A program made the translations under genes and the position numbers. DNA of 64,000 nt, taken from the NCBI RefSeq assembly GCF_910592395.1, contig NC_088317.1, forward strand, positions 3,782,001 to 3,846,000, written 5' to 3'. The notes under the pieces are model-generated. The model had not been told where the DNA came from and did not search any database. It saw nothing but the letters and a program-made list of their open reading frames with translations. Shown here in pieces: positions 1-11,461 of the stretch (the stretch's first letter is position 1; every line of letters begins with the position of its first letter). This DNA is from Lineus longissimus (lineage: Eukaryota; Nemertea; Pilidiophora; Heteronemertea; Lineidae).

Positions 1-142
1 CACCAACTTTATCCAGTATATCAATAATTCAATCAACTTTCTGCTATACTGCGTCAGCGGGAAGCAATTTCGAACCGAGTTATACCAGATGTTCAAAGGT
101 ACGCCGTCACGCGCCCCCAGTGCTGCGATTCGAAATAAGTGA
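1..142 (+). CDS. GPCR, class A, C-terminal fragment cut by the window edge
   Basis: Frame 2 reads from the first bases through TNFIQYINNSINFLLYC and SGKQFRTELYQMF to a TGA at 140-142. This matches TM7 plus helix 8 and tail of the receptors at 3014, 5627 and 8249, where the equivalent segment is NLIQYINNTINFLLYC. TM7 carries NFLLY in place of the classical NPxxY. The tail is shorter and differs after the MF motif (GTPSRAPSAA). It is therefore another, more diverged member of the tandem receptor array, with its body to the left of the window. Only about 46 residues are visible, so intactness cannot be judged. Confidence 0.85.
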   Translation, partial: TNFIQYINNSINFLLYCVSGKQFRTELYQMFKGTPSRAPSAAIRNK

Positions 143-1977
143 GCTCAACCAATGACGTGCAGACACATCATCCAAAGGTATGAGAAGCGCGAGGGTTTTG
201 ATAACGCCCAAGGCGGAGGACGTCATGTTCTCGCATGTTCTCACTCTGCTCTGCGAGGGTTCCGATAGAGGCGACCCAATTTCGTCATTCTAGAATACTT
301 CTTACACCGGCTCACCCCTGCCAGAGTTCGTGCTATAATCGGAGGCTGGGTTTTGAGGCAATCAACGTTTTTGTAATATAACTATCAAGGCGCTTGTTGA
401 CACAAAAGCAAAATGGAGGCGATGTATGTCGACGGCATGGCATGTATAAGTGTATCATGTCATACGTTGCATTTCCTCTCATCCAATCTGCGTGGTTTAT
501 CGGTAAACGTATGCTTTACGTTATCCCCTTCCATTGGGGCCTTTAAACAAAGCCCGCTCGCACAGCGGCCTAAATTCCCATTGATCTACAGTCTCATCAA
601 AGGGTTATCAGAACAATTCTTGATGACATCGACCCCCACGAAAGAGCTTAGGACAAATAATCGTATGCTATACCTTGTTGTTCTGTAATCTTCTAGCAAG
701 GAGGAAAAAAAGAAATATATATACACTAGCATTGTACCCGTGGCGCAGGCAGGTTCAAATGGGCTATACCTTGAATAGATTGAATTGCAATGAAAATCTA
801 ATGCAATATCAAAGGAGCAATATCGAAGAGTCAAATTCAAACAAACCATTTGTCCACAGACTCGGACCTAGCTGTGGCGTGTTGTATGCGTGCATAAAAA
901 GTATATCAATTGGTCCGATAGAGATGATGAGGCAATGTCAATATGCCTCGTTTCTTAGTCAGCAATATGCCCCTTTTTATACGGAGAAGGAGAACCCAGA
1001 TAGGCCTTCACTTGTCGGCCTCCAAATGGCTCGGACCAATTGCACTATCACTACATGTACTATAACTTTAAAATGCGTGCTCCTCCTACATGTAGCATGA
1101 TCTCGGGCAAGGCACTTAGTCGACAGGCAAGCTGGAAGTTCAGCACCGTGAGCAGCTCCTTGATAAGGCCATGCCAAGTTCAGAGTGCCTCTTCAGATAC
1201 ATCAAGTATTGAAAGCTGTCGTGAGCACATAAACAGACCATGGTAACCTTCATTTGAAAATCCCATCATAATCAAGGGCTAGCACCGGCTAACACAGCAC
1301 CCATAAACAATAGACCACCAATTTGACCCAGCTCCTTACTGCGGGAAGACTCAAGTCCAGCAACCAAAAGTACCAAAAATACATTTTTGTTTACATTTGA
1401 ACTGCACACATGCGTTTGTTCACAATTTCTTTCCCCGCGAAATCTCGAAGATCAGGTGACCTGCAATCGTGGATTGAAAATAACATTAAACTTGGTTCAG
1501 CAGGTACAGGCTGTTCCAATCATCCCCCTTCAGCCAGCTGTTCAACAGGTAATATTAGCCATCCCACAGGGAGTGCAGGTATTTGATTAAGCCTCTGCAT
1601 AACTAAACAGCAATGACTTGGCTTCTGTGAGTGGTAAGGAGAGTTGACAGTGTCCGATTAAAAATCCCTCATTACTGCTCCGCTGAAGTAAATTTCCGAA
1701 AATAAACATAACGTTGCATCAGGATAACATATCACCTGCAAACGTGCAAAATTTCGAGACGAATTTCGAGACGCACTACCCCCAAATGGCACTTTATCGA
1801 GCCGCCTTATAGTATTATGATATAGATGTATGATTGAGTACACGGTTTCTTTGCCGTTACCTACCTGATCAAAGATACCAGATTTCGCTTCAGGAGACAG
1901 GGGAATTCCCGTAGGGATGACGGGCCTTGTTTTACGTCGCCCAGCCGGAATGAGAAGTGAATTCAACGACGAAACAT
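143..1977. other. Intergenic spacer between array units 0 and 1
   Basis: No convincing gene. The first bases after the stop (ctcaaccaatgacgtgcaga) resemble the 3' flank of the later units (ccaatcacggtcgtgcatct). Around 1825-1850 a diverged copy of the spacer motif tgagtacagggtttct seen near 4430, 7050 and 9670 is recognisable. This stretch is thus an older, eroded version of the repeating spacer. Several short ORFs show no domain or codon pattern that I recognise. Confidence 0.5.
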
Positions 1978-2841
1978 CGGCGGTAAGTCCTAACGCTTGA
2001 TTTTTTTCTTCATTTATGGTAGTGGAAGGGGAAACGCTAGTGTTATGATAACGCCAACGTTATGATCTGAATTGGAGCAATAATTACGCACTTCATCGAG
2101 AGGAGGATCCGCCAGAAATAAAATGCAGATCAGGCTAAGTCCGTAAATGCGTAAGTTATTTCTACAGTGTCTTTAAAATCAATGCCCTAACTAGCTTAAA
2201 AGCACCATATGACTTTAGTTTTCGGTTTGGAAGAATATTTTTTCCAGATACTATTTTGCAACAAGTTGAAAATATCATCGTTTGTAGTGTATTCTACAAA
2301 ATAATTGCCCCGAGGGGAGTCTTCGGGTTTTTACGACAGCCAATTGCGTAGCTATATATGTTGAATGTTACCGTGAACGAGAAAGATGGGGAAATCGTAT
2401 GATTGCTAAATAATGATGATGACATAATCGATATACCCGTAGTCATTCCCGATGACACTTCTCCAGTGATGCGGAACTTCATCAGTAATGCTGTGTACCA
2501 CACCAATGCAAGCCCGACGCCGAAAGCACGTAGAATCCAAGAGTCGGTTAGGATCTTCTTCATCAACAAAACGCGTGGACTTTTGGTATACACATTTGTG
2601 CGGTTATCATGTTCAATAAGTGAGAAGGCGCACGATCACCACCGCCAACGGGAATGCTTTTGTTTCTTTGTACCAGCAGTAGCTAGCCAGACATGTCATC
2701 CTACGGGCAGAAGGCTTCAAAACTCATGATTCTGCTTTTAGCAGGATATTTTTAGGTATTTCACAAACTTATCCTGGAAAGATTCAGACATCTCATTTCT
2801 CTTGCCCTCTCTAAGGCCCCTGATAATATGTTGTCAGTCTG

Positions 2842-2864
2842 AATATATATATGGAATATATATA
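2842..2864 (+). promoter_or_regulatory. TATA-rich core promoter of array GPCR genes
   Basis: A double TATATATAT stretch lies about 150 bp upstream of the start codon at 3014. It is conserved at the same distance in the other two units (5455-5477 and 8077-8099). Its position fits a TATA box followed by a short 5' UTR. The spacer shows no obvious splice acceptor before the ATG, agreeing with a single-exon gene. The transcription start itself cannot be seen. Confidence 0.4.
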
Positions 2865-3013
2865 GTGTGAAAATAGCCCGATGTGTATACCTGTTAGACA
2901 GGTTTAACAGAAAGAAGTGTACTTTAGAAGTCTAAAAACCTTTTCAAGAATCTATTGTTCCTTGCCGCTTAATACCCGTTTGCAACGGAACTGCGTAAGA
3001 ATAAATTCCATCG

Positions 3014-4126
3014 ATGAGGCCAGTTTTAGTAGTTATGATACTTCTCAACACGGGCCACTTGACAGAAGAAACCACTTCTGATTTCCCAAGTCCAACAGTG
3101 TCAACAGGAGGGCAGGGGGAGGTTGAAAGTGAAGGTCTATTAGATATGAATATTTTCTGGGAGTACCGCTTCCAGAGAATCCTTTGGGCGTATTCTCCAC
3201 CCGTGTTACTCATTCTCGGTACCGTTCTTAACAGTTTAACCATCTCTGTCCTCCACAAAAGGAAATTTGGTAAATTTTCTACCAGAATTCTGCTTTCTGT
3301 TTTAGCAATAATAGACACTGTGGTCCTTTGGACGAACCTCATGCCCTTTTGGTTGACGTATGGGTTTGGGTTAAAGGTTTCTGGCTTCGAGGGATGCCGT
3401 CTTAGATTGTTCCTAGCGTATTTTGTCCTACATCTTGCAAGTTGGACTGTCATGCTTTTGACCATCGAAAGATGGATTTCTGTCACGTTTCCCCTGAAGG
3501 CTAAGTTCATCTGTACCGGTAAATGGACAAGCATTACACTGGCTGCAGTGGCTAGCATGCTGCTAGCCCTTAACGCGCACACACTCTTTATGCGAAAACG
3601 TCATGCCACGGTCTCGTGTTGGTTCGCAACGAAAGCTTACGAATATTTCTTTTTTCATATCTGGTCATGGATAGATCTAGTTATATATTCGGGTGTGCCC
3701 TTCCTTGTAATAACTGTGTGCAACTTTTCAATTCTCTACCAGGTCATTCGAGGTCAAATCAAACGAAAGAAACTTCAAAATCCGGGGCAGAGTTCAGATG
3801 GTCGGACAGCTCAATTGACGAGTATGACATACATCTTGACTACTGTCAGCATCACGTTTATAGTGCTAACATTACCAGTAAGCCTCTTTGGCCTTCTCGT
3901 CCCTCACTTGTCCCTTTCAACTTGGCATCAGATGGCAAAATATGTATTTGCTCACGCTGTCACGAATTTGATCCAATATATTAATAACACAATTAATTTT
4001 CTGCTGTACTGCGTTAGTGGGAAGCTATTTCGAACTGAGGTATACCGGATGTTCCGATGCACGCCATCCCTAGAAAAAAGAAGTCGGAGTTCTTCGTATT
4101 TACGTCGGGTTTCACATCAGGAATGA
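3014..4126 (+). CDS. Rhodopsin-like GPCR, array copy 1 (370 aa)
   Basis: Single-exon seven-TM receptor. TM1 has N73 (GTVLNSLT), TM2 the conserved D101 (LAIID), TM3 starts at C128 and ends in ERW (152-154) instead of DRY, ECL2 has the partner C202, TM5 has P229, TM6 ends in LTLP (285-288), TM7 is NNTINFLLY. The third intracellular loop is short (about 247-268). This architecture resembles the invertebrate peptide-receptor-like expansions loosely named FMRFamide-receptor-like; the ligand is unknown. It differs from copies 2 and 3 by a two-codon deletion before C128 and by clusters of changes in ECL2 and ECL3. The start at 3014 is conserved in all three copies; the N-terminus (MRPVLVVMILL) may be a weak cleavable signal. 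Confidence 0.93.
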   Translation: MRPVLVVMILLNTGHLTEETTSDFPSPTVSTGGQGEVESEGLLDMNIFWEYRFQRILWAYSPPVLLILGTVLNSLTISVLHKRKFGKFSTRILLSVLAIIDTVVLWTNLMPFWLTYGFGLKVSGFEGCRLRLFLAYFVLHLASWTVMLLTIERWISVTFPLKAKFICTGKWTSITLAAVASMLLALNAHTLFMRKRHATVSCWFATKAYEYFFFHIWSWIDLVIYSGVPFLVITVCNFSILYQVIRGQIKRKKLQNPGQSSDGRTAQLTSMTYILTTVSITFIVLTLPVSLFGLLVPHLSLSTWHQMAKYVFAHAVTNLIQYINNTINFLLYCVSGKLFRTEVYRMFRCTPSLEKRSRSSSYLRRVSHQE

Positions 4127-5626
4127 GCCAATCACGGTCGTGCATCTAGTGTAAAATGTCCAGAAGTAATGAGCCATTTGCTATTTAAAACTTTTGATGC
4201 AACCTCTGACACAGGGGTGCTGTAGTCACGGTTGGGTATAATAAACGCTGTCAAATGTTCTAAAACGACAGCGGCTATCGAGTCTAACCTTTTACCCCAT
4301 AACATTTGGCGAATTGCAGTGGTATTCATTACTTTCCTCAAGCAGCAATTTGACACTTCCGGTCAGGTATTGGCCAATCAGAACACACCTGTCATGCTTG
4401 TTAGGCGCACAACGCATGGCCATTATTGAGTACAGGGTTTCTGAATGGCCGATACCGGATCGGAGGTAAAAAATCGGAGGTCATTTAAATTGCTGAGTGG
4501 GGGGAAGTCATGAATATACAGAAGGATGAAGGGTCGCCTTTGCTTTTTATCGCTGAAGTGACGGACAAGCAGTTTTTGATGAGGCAACATCGGCGGAAAT
4601 CCTAACGCTTGTATTTTCTTCTTCATTTATGGTAGTGGAAGGGGAAACGCTAGTGTTATGATAACGCCAACGTTATGATCTGAATTGGAGCAATAATTAC
4701 GCACTTCATCGAGAGGAGGATCCGCCAGAAATAAAATGCAGATCAGGCTAAGTCCGTAAATGCGTAAGTTATTTCTACAGTGTCTTTAAAATCAATGCCC
4801 TAACTAGCTTAAAAGCACCATATGACTTTAGTTTTCGGTTTGGAAGAATATTTTTTCCAGATAATATTTTGCAACAAGTTGAAAATATCATCGTTTGTAG
4901 TGTATTCTACAAAATAATTGCCCCGACGGGAGTCTTCGCGTTTTTACGACAGGCAATTGCGTGGCAATATATGTTGAATGTTACCGTGAACGAGAAAGAT
5001 GGGGAAATCGTATGATTGCTAAATAATGATGATGACATAATCGATATACCCGTAGTCATTCCCGATGACACTTCTTCAGTGATGCGGAACTTCATCAGTA
5101 ATGCTGTGTACCACACCAATGCAAGCCCGACGCCGAAAGCACGTAGAATCCAAGAGCCGGTTAGGATCTTCTTCATCAACAAAACGCGTGGACTTTTGGT
5201 ATACACATTTGTGCGGTTATCATGTTCAATAAGTGAGAAGGCGCACGATCACCACCGCCAACGGGAATGCTTTTGTTTCTTTGTACCAGCAGTAGCTAGC
5301 CAGACATGTCATCCTACGGGCAGAAGGCTTCAAAACTCATGATTCTGCTTTTAGCAGGATATTTTTAGGTATTTCACAAACTTATCCTGGAAAGATTCAG
5401 ACATCTCATTTCTCTTGCCCTCTCTAAGGCCCCTGATAATATGTTGTCAGTCTGAATATATATATGGAATATATATAGTGTGAAAATAGCCCGATGTGTA
5501 TACCTCTTAGACAGGTTTAACAGAAAGAAGTGTACTTTAGAAGTCTAAAAACCTTTTCAAGAATCTATTGTTCCTTGCCGCTTAATACCCGTTTGCAACG
5601 GAACTGCGTAAGAATAAATTCCATCG

Positions 5627-6748
5627 ATGAGGCCAGTTTTAGTAGTTATGATACTTCTCAACACGGGCCACTTGACAGAAGAAACCACTTCTGATTTCCC
5701 AAGTCCAACAGTGTCAACAGGAGGGCAGGGGGAGGTTGAGAGTGAAGGTCTACCAGATCTGAATATTTTCTGGGAGTACCGCTTCCAGAGAATCCTTTGG
5801 AAGTATTCTCCACCCGTGTTACTCATTCTCGGTACCGTTCTTAACAGTTTAACCATCACTGTTCTCCACAAAAGGAAATTTGGTAAATTTTCTACCAGAA
5901 TTCTGCTTTCTGTTTTAGCAATAATAGACACTGTGGTCCTTTGGACGAACCTTATACCCTTTTGGTTGATGTATGGGTTTGGGTTAAAGGTTTCTGGCTT
6001 CGAAGGAGACCTCTGCCCTCTTAGATTGTTCCTAGCGTATTTTGTCCTACATCTTGCAAGTTGGACTGTCATGCTTTTGACCATCGAAAGATGGATTTCT
6101 GTCACGTTTCCCCTGAAGGCTAAGTTCATCTGTACGTCCGGTAAATGGACAAGCATTACACTGGCTGCAGTGGCTAGCATGCTGCTAGCCCTTAACGCGC
6201 ACACACTCTTTATGCGAAGACATCATGGCTCGGTCTCGTGTAGGTGGGCAACGAAAGCTCACGAATATTTCTTTTTGCATATCTGGTCATGGATAGATCT
6301 AGTTATATATTCGGGTGTGCCCTTCCTTGTAATAACTGTGTGCAACTTTTCAATTCTCTACCAGGTCATTCGAGGTCAAATCAAACGAAAGAAACTTCAA
6401 AATCCGGGGCAGAGTTCAGATGGTCGGACAGCTCAATTGACGAGTATGACATACATCTTGACTACTGTCAGCATCACGTTTATAGTGCTAACATTACCAG
6501 TAAGCCTCTATGCCCTTGTCCGTTCACACTTGTCCATTTCAACTTGGCATCAGTATGTAAAAAGCATATTTGCTCACGCTGTCACGAATTTAATCCAATA
6601 TATTAATAACACAATTAATTTTCTGCTGTACTGCGTTAGTGGGAAGCTATTTCGAACTGAGGTATACCGGATGTTCCGATGCACGCCATCCCTAGAAAAA
6701 AGAAGTCGGAGTTTTTCGTATTTACGTCGGGTTTCACATCAGGAATGA
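5627..6748 (+). CDS. Rhodopsin-like GPCR, array copy 2 (373 aa)
   Basis: Intronless receptor almost identical to copy 3. Class-A landmarks are the TM1 asparagine, TM2 aspartate (LAIID), ERW at the end of TM3, LTLP in TM6 and NFLLYC in TM7. Relative to copy 1 it keeps the two extra codons before the TM3 cysteine (FEGDLC) and carries one extra serine codon in intracellular loop 2 (ICTSGKW, against ICTGKW in copies 1 and 3). ECL2 reads HHGSVSCRWATK. The tail ends RRVSHQE as in its neighbours. It looks intact and recently duplicated; expression and ligand are unknown. Confidence 0.93.
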   Translation: MRPVLVVMILLNTGHLTEETTSDFPSPTVSTGGQGEVESEGLPDLNIFWEYRFQRILWKYSPPVLLILGTVLNSLTITVLHKRKFGKFSTRILLSVLAIIDTVVLWTNLIPFWLMYGFGLKVSGFEGDLCPLRLFLAYFVLHLASWTVMLLTIERWISVTFPLKAKFICTSGKWTSITLAAVASMLLALNAHTLFMRRHHGSVSCRWATKAHEYFFLHIWSWIDLVIYSGVPFLVITVCNFSILYQVIRGQIKRKKLQNPGQSSDGRTAQLTSMTYILTTVSITFIVLTLPVSLYALVRSHLSISTWHQYVKSIFAHAVTNLIQYINNTINFLLYCVSGKLFRTEVYRMFRCTPSLEKRSRSFSYLRRVSHQE

Positions 6749-8248
6749 GCCAATCACGGTCGTGCATCTAGTGTAAAATGTCCAGAAGTAATGAGCCATT
6801 TGCTATTTAAAACTTTTGATGCAACCTCTGACACAGGGGTGCTGTAGTCACGGTTGGGTATAATAAACGCTGTCAAATGTTCTAAAACGACAGCGGCTAT
6901 CGAGTCTAACCTTTTACCCCATAACATTTGGCGAATTGCAGTGGTATTCATTACTTTCCTCAAGCAGCAATTTGACACTTCCGGTCAGGTATTGGCCAAT
7001 CAGAACACACCTGTCATGCTTGTTAGGCGCACAACGCATGGCCATTATTGAGTACAGGGTTTCTGAATGGCCGATACCGGATCGGAGGTAAAAAATCGGA
7101 GGTCATTTAAATTGCTGAGTGGGGGGAAGTCATGAATATACAGAAGGATGAAGGGTCGCCTTTGCTTTTTATCGCTGAAGTGACGGACAAGCAGTTTTTG
7201 ATGAGGCAACATCGGCGGAAATCCTAACGCTTGTATTTTCTTCTTCATTTATGGTAGTGGAAGGGGAAACGCTAGTGTTATGATAACGCCAACGTTATGA
7301 TCTGAATTGGAGCAATAATTACGCACTTCATCGAGAGGAGGATCCGCCAGAAATAAAATGCAGATCAGGCTAAGTCCGTAAATGCGTAAGTTATTTCTAC
7401 AGTGTCTTTAAAATCAATGCCCTAACTAGCTTAAAAGCACCATATGACTTTAGTTTTCGGTTTGGAAGAATATTTTTTCCAGATAATATTTTGCAACAAG
7501 TTGAAAATATCATCGTTTGTAGTGTATTCTACAAAATAATTGCCCCGACGGGAGTCTTCGCGTTTTTACGACAGGCAATTGCGTGGCAATATATGTTGAA
7601 TGTTACCGTGAACGAGAAAGATGGGGAAATCGTATGATTGCTAAATAATGATGATGACATAATCGATATACCCGTAGTCATTCCCGATGACACTTCTTCA
7701 GTGATGCGGAACTTCATCAGTAATGCTGTGTACCACACCAATGCAAGCCCGACGCCGAAAGCACGTAGAATCCAAGAGTCGGTTAGGATCTTCTTCATCA
7801 ACAAAACGCGTGGACTTTTGGTATACACATTTGTGCGGTTATCATGTTCAATAAGTGAGAAGGCGCACGATCACCACCGCCAACGGGAATGCTTTTGTTT
7901 CTTTGTACCAGCAGTAGCTAGCCAGACATGTCATCCTACGGGCAGAAGGCTTCAAAACTCATGATTCTGCTTTTAGCAGGATATTTTTAGGTATTTCACA
8001 AACTTATCCTGGAAAGATTCAGACATCTCATTTCTCTTGCCCTCTCTAAGGCCCCTGATAATATGTTGTCAGTCTGAATATATATATGGAATATATATAG
8101 TGTGAAAATAGCCCGATGTGTATACCTCTTAGACAGGTTTAACAGAAAGAAGTGTACTTTAGAAGTCTAAAAACCTTTTCAAGAATCTATTGTTCCTTGC
8201 CGCTTAATACCCGTTTGCAACGGAACTGCGTAAGAATAAATTCCATCG

Positions 8249-9367
8249 ATGAGGCCAGTTTTAGTAGTTATGATACTTCTCAACACGGGCCACTTGACAG
8301 AAGAAACCACTTCTGATTTCCCAAGTCCAGCAGTGTCAACAGGAGGGCAGGGGGAGGTTGAGAGTGAAGGTCTACCAGATCTGAATATTTTCTGGGAGTA
8401 CCGCTTCCAGAGAATCCTTTGGAAGTATTCTCCACCCGTGTTACTCATTCTCGGTACCGTTCTTAACAGTTTAACCATCACTGTTCTCCACAAAAGGAAA
8501 TTTGGTAAATTTTCTACCAGAATTCTGCTTTCTGTTTTAGCAATAATAGACACTGTGGTCCTTTGGACGAACCTTATACCCTTTTGGTTGATGTATGGGT
8601 TTGGGTTAAAGGTTTCTGGCTTCGAAGGAGACTTATGCCCTCTTAGATTGTTCCTAGCGTATTTTGTCCTACATCTTGCAAGTTGGACTGTCATGCTTTT
8701 GACCATCGAAAGATGGATTTCTGTCACGTTTCCCCTGAAGGCTAAGTTCATCTGTACCGGTAAATGGACAAGCATTACACTGGCTGCAGTGGCTAGCATG
8801 CTGCTAGCCCTTAACGCGCACACACTCTTTATGCGAAGACATCATGGCTCGGTCTCGTGTAGGTGGGCAACGAAAGCTCACGAATATTTCTTTTTGCATA
8901 TCTGGTCATGGATAGATCTAGTTATATATTCGGGTGTGCCCTTCCTTGTAATAACTGTGTGCAACTTTTCAATTCTCTACCAGGTCATTCGAGGTCAAAT
9001 CAAACGAAAGAAACTTCAAAATCCGGGGCAGAGTTCAGATGGTCGGACAGCTCAATTGACGAGTATGACATACATCTTGACTACTGTCAGCATCACGTTT
9101 ATAGTGCTAACATTACCAGTAAGCCTCTATGCCCTTGTCCGTTCACACTTGTCCATTTCAACTTGGCATCAGTATGTAAAAAGCATATTTGCTCACGCTG
9201 TCACGAATTTAATCCAATATATTAATAACACAATTAATTTTCTGCTGTACTGCGTTAGTGGGAAGCTATTTCGAACTGAGGTATACCGGATGTTCCGATG
9301 CACGCCATCCCTAGGAAAAAGGAGTCGGAGTTCTTCGTATTTACGTCGGGTTTCACATCAGGAATGA
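8249..9367 (+). CDS. Rhodopsin-like GPCR, array copy 3 (372 aa)
   Basis: Third intronless copy, intact from the conserved start to TGA. It differs from copy 2 by a handful of residues: T to A in the N-terminal tail, absence of the extra loop-2 serine, and E to G in the tail. Its TM3 entry codons read gac tta tgc where copy 2 has gac ctc tgc, a two-base change that keeps leucine. Extracellular loops match copy 2, not copy 1. The near-identity of coding and spacer DNA to unit 2 points to very recent duplication or gene conversion. Confidence 0.93.
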   Translation: MRPVLVVMILLNTGHLTEETTSDFPSPAVSTGGQGEVESEGLPDLNIFWEYRFQRILWKYSPPVLLILGTVLNSLTITVLHKRKFGKFSTRILLSVLAIIDTVVLWTNLIPFWLMYGFGLKVSGFEGDLCPLRLFLAYFVLHLASWTVMLLTIERWISVTFPLKAKFICTGKWTSITLAAVASMLLALNAHTLFMRRHHGSVSCRWATKAHEYFFLHIWSWIDLVIYSGVPFLVITVCNFSILYQVIRGQIKRKKLQNPGQSSDGRTAQLTSMTYILTTVSITFIVLTLPVSLYALVRSHLSISTWHQYVKSIFAHAVTNLIQYINNTINFLLYCVSGKLFRTEVYRMFRCTPSLGKRSRSSSYLRRVSHQE

Positions 9368-9835
9368 GCCAATCACGGTCGTGCATCTAGTGTAAAATGT
9401 CCAGAAGTAATGAGCCATTTGCTATTTAAAACTTTTGATGCAACCTCTGACACAGGGGTGCTGTAGTCACGGTTGGGTATAATAAACGCTGTCAAATGTT
9501 CTAAAACGACAGCAGCTATCGAGTCTAACCTTTTACCCCATAACATTTGGCGAATTGCAGTGGTATTCATTACTTTCCTCAAGCAGCAATTTGACACTTC
9601 CGGTCAGGTATTGGCCAATCAGAACACACCTGTCATGCTTGTTAGGCGCACAACGCATGGCCATTATTGAGTACAGGGTTTCTGAATGGCCGATACCGGA
9701 TCGGAGGTAAAAAATCGGAGGTCATTTAAATTGCTGAGTGCTTGGGGGGAAGTCATGAATATACAGAAGGATGAAGGGTCGCCTTTGCTTTTTATCGCTG
9801 GAGTGACGGACAAGCAGTTTTTGATGAGGCAACAT

Positions 9836-11461
9836 CGGCGGAAATCCTGACGCTTGTATTTTCTTCTTTATTTATGGTAATGGAAGGGGAAATGCTAGTG
9901 TTAAGATAACGCCAGCGTTATGATCGGAATCAGTCGAAATCACGCTCGTCTTTTGGCTGCACACAGCCTGGTTTAAAACCACGCGCCTCCCTCATTTCGG
10001 TCAAACTTCTACAAGTCACTTTCACGCCTTTCATCGAAACAACCATTGTTCGCTTGAAAAATTATAACAGATGAATGACTTGTCTGACTTGTGATATTCA
10101 CATGCAGTCTTTATAAACACTTCTGGCACTAATTAGAACAACGATGGCCACTTAAAAATTGTATAATTTTTATTGATTCACTCTGTACTGAGGTCTAATG
10201 TCAAATTACGGTTCTTTGCCTTGGGGTTCTACGCATTGAATTTAACGTATCATGTTCTCAAACAGAATTGCATATGCGGCTTGTAACAGATATAAATTTA
10301 CCGAGACATTTCATTATTTCGATGCTTTGTTCAAATAACTCATTCTCACAGATTCGTCGGATTGTATATATTGTGTTTGATGCTGTGTATACCACATATT
10401 GGGTACATGTATATGTAACACCAGAACGGATTCGAGGTGCTCAACACAACGCCAGGTGGCCAATACAATATTGAGCGGCTGATTCCCGCCTCGGGGTGTC
10501 TCCATACTGCAGGAGAGATTCACCAGTCATGCCACACGGGATTGGCGACGATTATTACGACCCAAAAACCGAGCCTGATTCTGATATCAATTGCGTGCGT
10601 AGTAAACACACAGCAAAGGAAATTTCACAAATATTGTAAATCTTGGGCTTTTTGTGGTTTAATTGAGAGTGTACGGTCAACAACCATAGGATAGTTTCAT
10701 GTTAGGTGGTCTGATCCGAGTTAGAAAATTCGTCATGTCAACTTTACATGAACGATAAACTTCAACAGAACCTCTGAGGCGTGTGAGTGTTACACCTGCG
10801 AATGATCACCGTCCCTCAAAAGGGTCGGTAATTACAGGGAGGTGTCATACTGTATAGTAGATATCGAAAGTGCAGAATCGAGTTTCTTTATTCCGCGGAC
10901 ATTCTATTGTAGGACATCTCAAACTTTTACTCCGGGACGCGCGCGTCAATGGAAACCTGCCCTGCTCAGATACCACGGAGATAGAGAATCAAATGCGTGC
11001 GCTGAGAGTGAAATTCTCTGAGATATTGTGTAATATTCGAAGTATTTTTTATTCAAATGTAGGGATTAAGAGACCATTAAAAATCTCTGTGATAGATAGT
11101 GGAGACTGTTCACCCTGGGTTAGACCAGCCTGGTAAAACTACGCGCGTCCATGCGAGATCTCGTGATAGTGTGGTCGATCGCTCCGGTCAACAAAAACGT
11201 AGCTACAATCCAACCATGCGTCAGGAATTGGCAGTGGCGCAATGACTTGGGACGAAGCTGGGGTTAGATAATAAGAATAAGCGCACTCCAGATTTTACAT
11301 GTTGTATGACCAATGTTATGACAAAAGCATTTCTGGTACATGGCTATTAGAACCGGTGACCTTATATTTAAGCCTTCTCAGTGGAAACGAGGGGATAAAA
11401 TATCATTTATACCGGCAGTGTAGAAGTAAATATTGTTTACGTGTGAGTAGATATCCTCAGC
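9836..11461. other. Spacer upstream of the diverged fourth GPCR
   Basis: The first 100 bases continue the array spacer (taacgccagcgttatgatc near 9907), after which homology to units 1-3 is lost. No gene recognised. The 10960-11035 segment (ccacggagata and ctctgagatattgt) is repeated in reduced form near 13210-13250, and 11335-11480 is repeated near 13265-13420, so the promoter region of the 11462 gene was also duplicated. A TATA-like ttatatttaag at about 11362 lies about 95 bp before the start codon. Confidence 0.45.

Larger units (their letters stand above)
1978..9835 (+). repeat. Tandem array of three 2.6-kb GPCR gene units
   Basis: Three head-to-tail units can be laid over each other from the landmark cggcgg followed by taacgcttg: about 1978-4590, 4591-7212 and 7213-9835 (2613, 2622 and 2623 bp). 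Each holds the same upstream region, a TATA-rich stretch, one intronless receptor gene and the same 3' spacer. Units 2 and 3 are almost identical in spacer and gene. Unit 1 differs by scattered substitutions plus small indels. A conserved minus-strand ORF of 99 codons (2294-2593 and equivalents), with a basic start and one hydrophobic stretch, sits in each spacer, but I see no independent support that it is a gene. Confidence 0.93.

Noticed and set aside
1658-1966. Minus-strand ORF of 102 codons
   Set aside because: No domain, no splice signals, lies in eroded spacer DNA.
2944-3582. Minus-strand ORFs of about 212-215 codons opposite each array GPCR
   Set aside because: They lie inside the receptor genes, are read only antisense to a clear seven-TM frame, and show no features of their own.
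3616-3984. Plus-strand ORF of about 120 codons inside each array GPCR
   Set aside because: Alternative frame of the receptor TM5-TM7 region; duplicated only because the gene is duplicated.
4132-4356. Minus-strand ORF of 74 codons repeated in each spacer
   Set aside because: Short, no signal or domain, and identical only because the spacer is part of the tandem unit.
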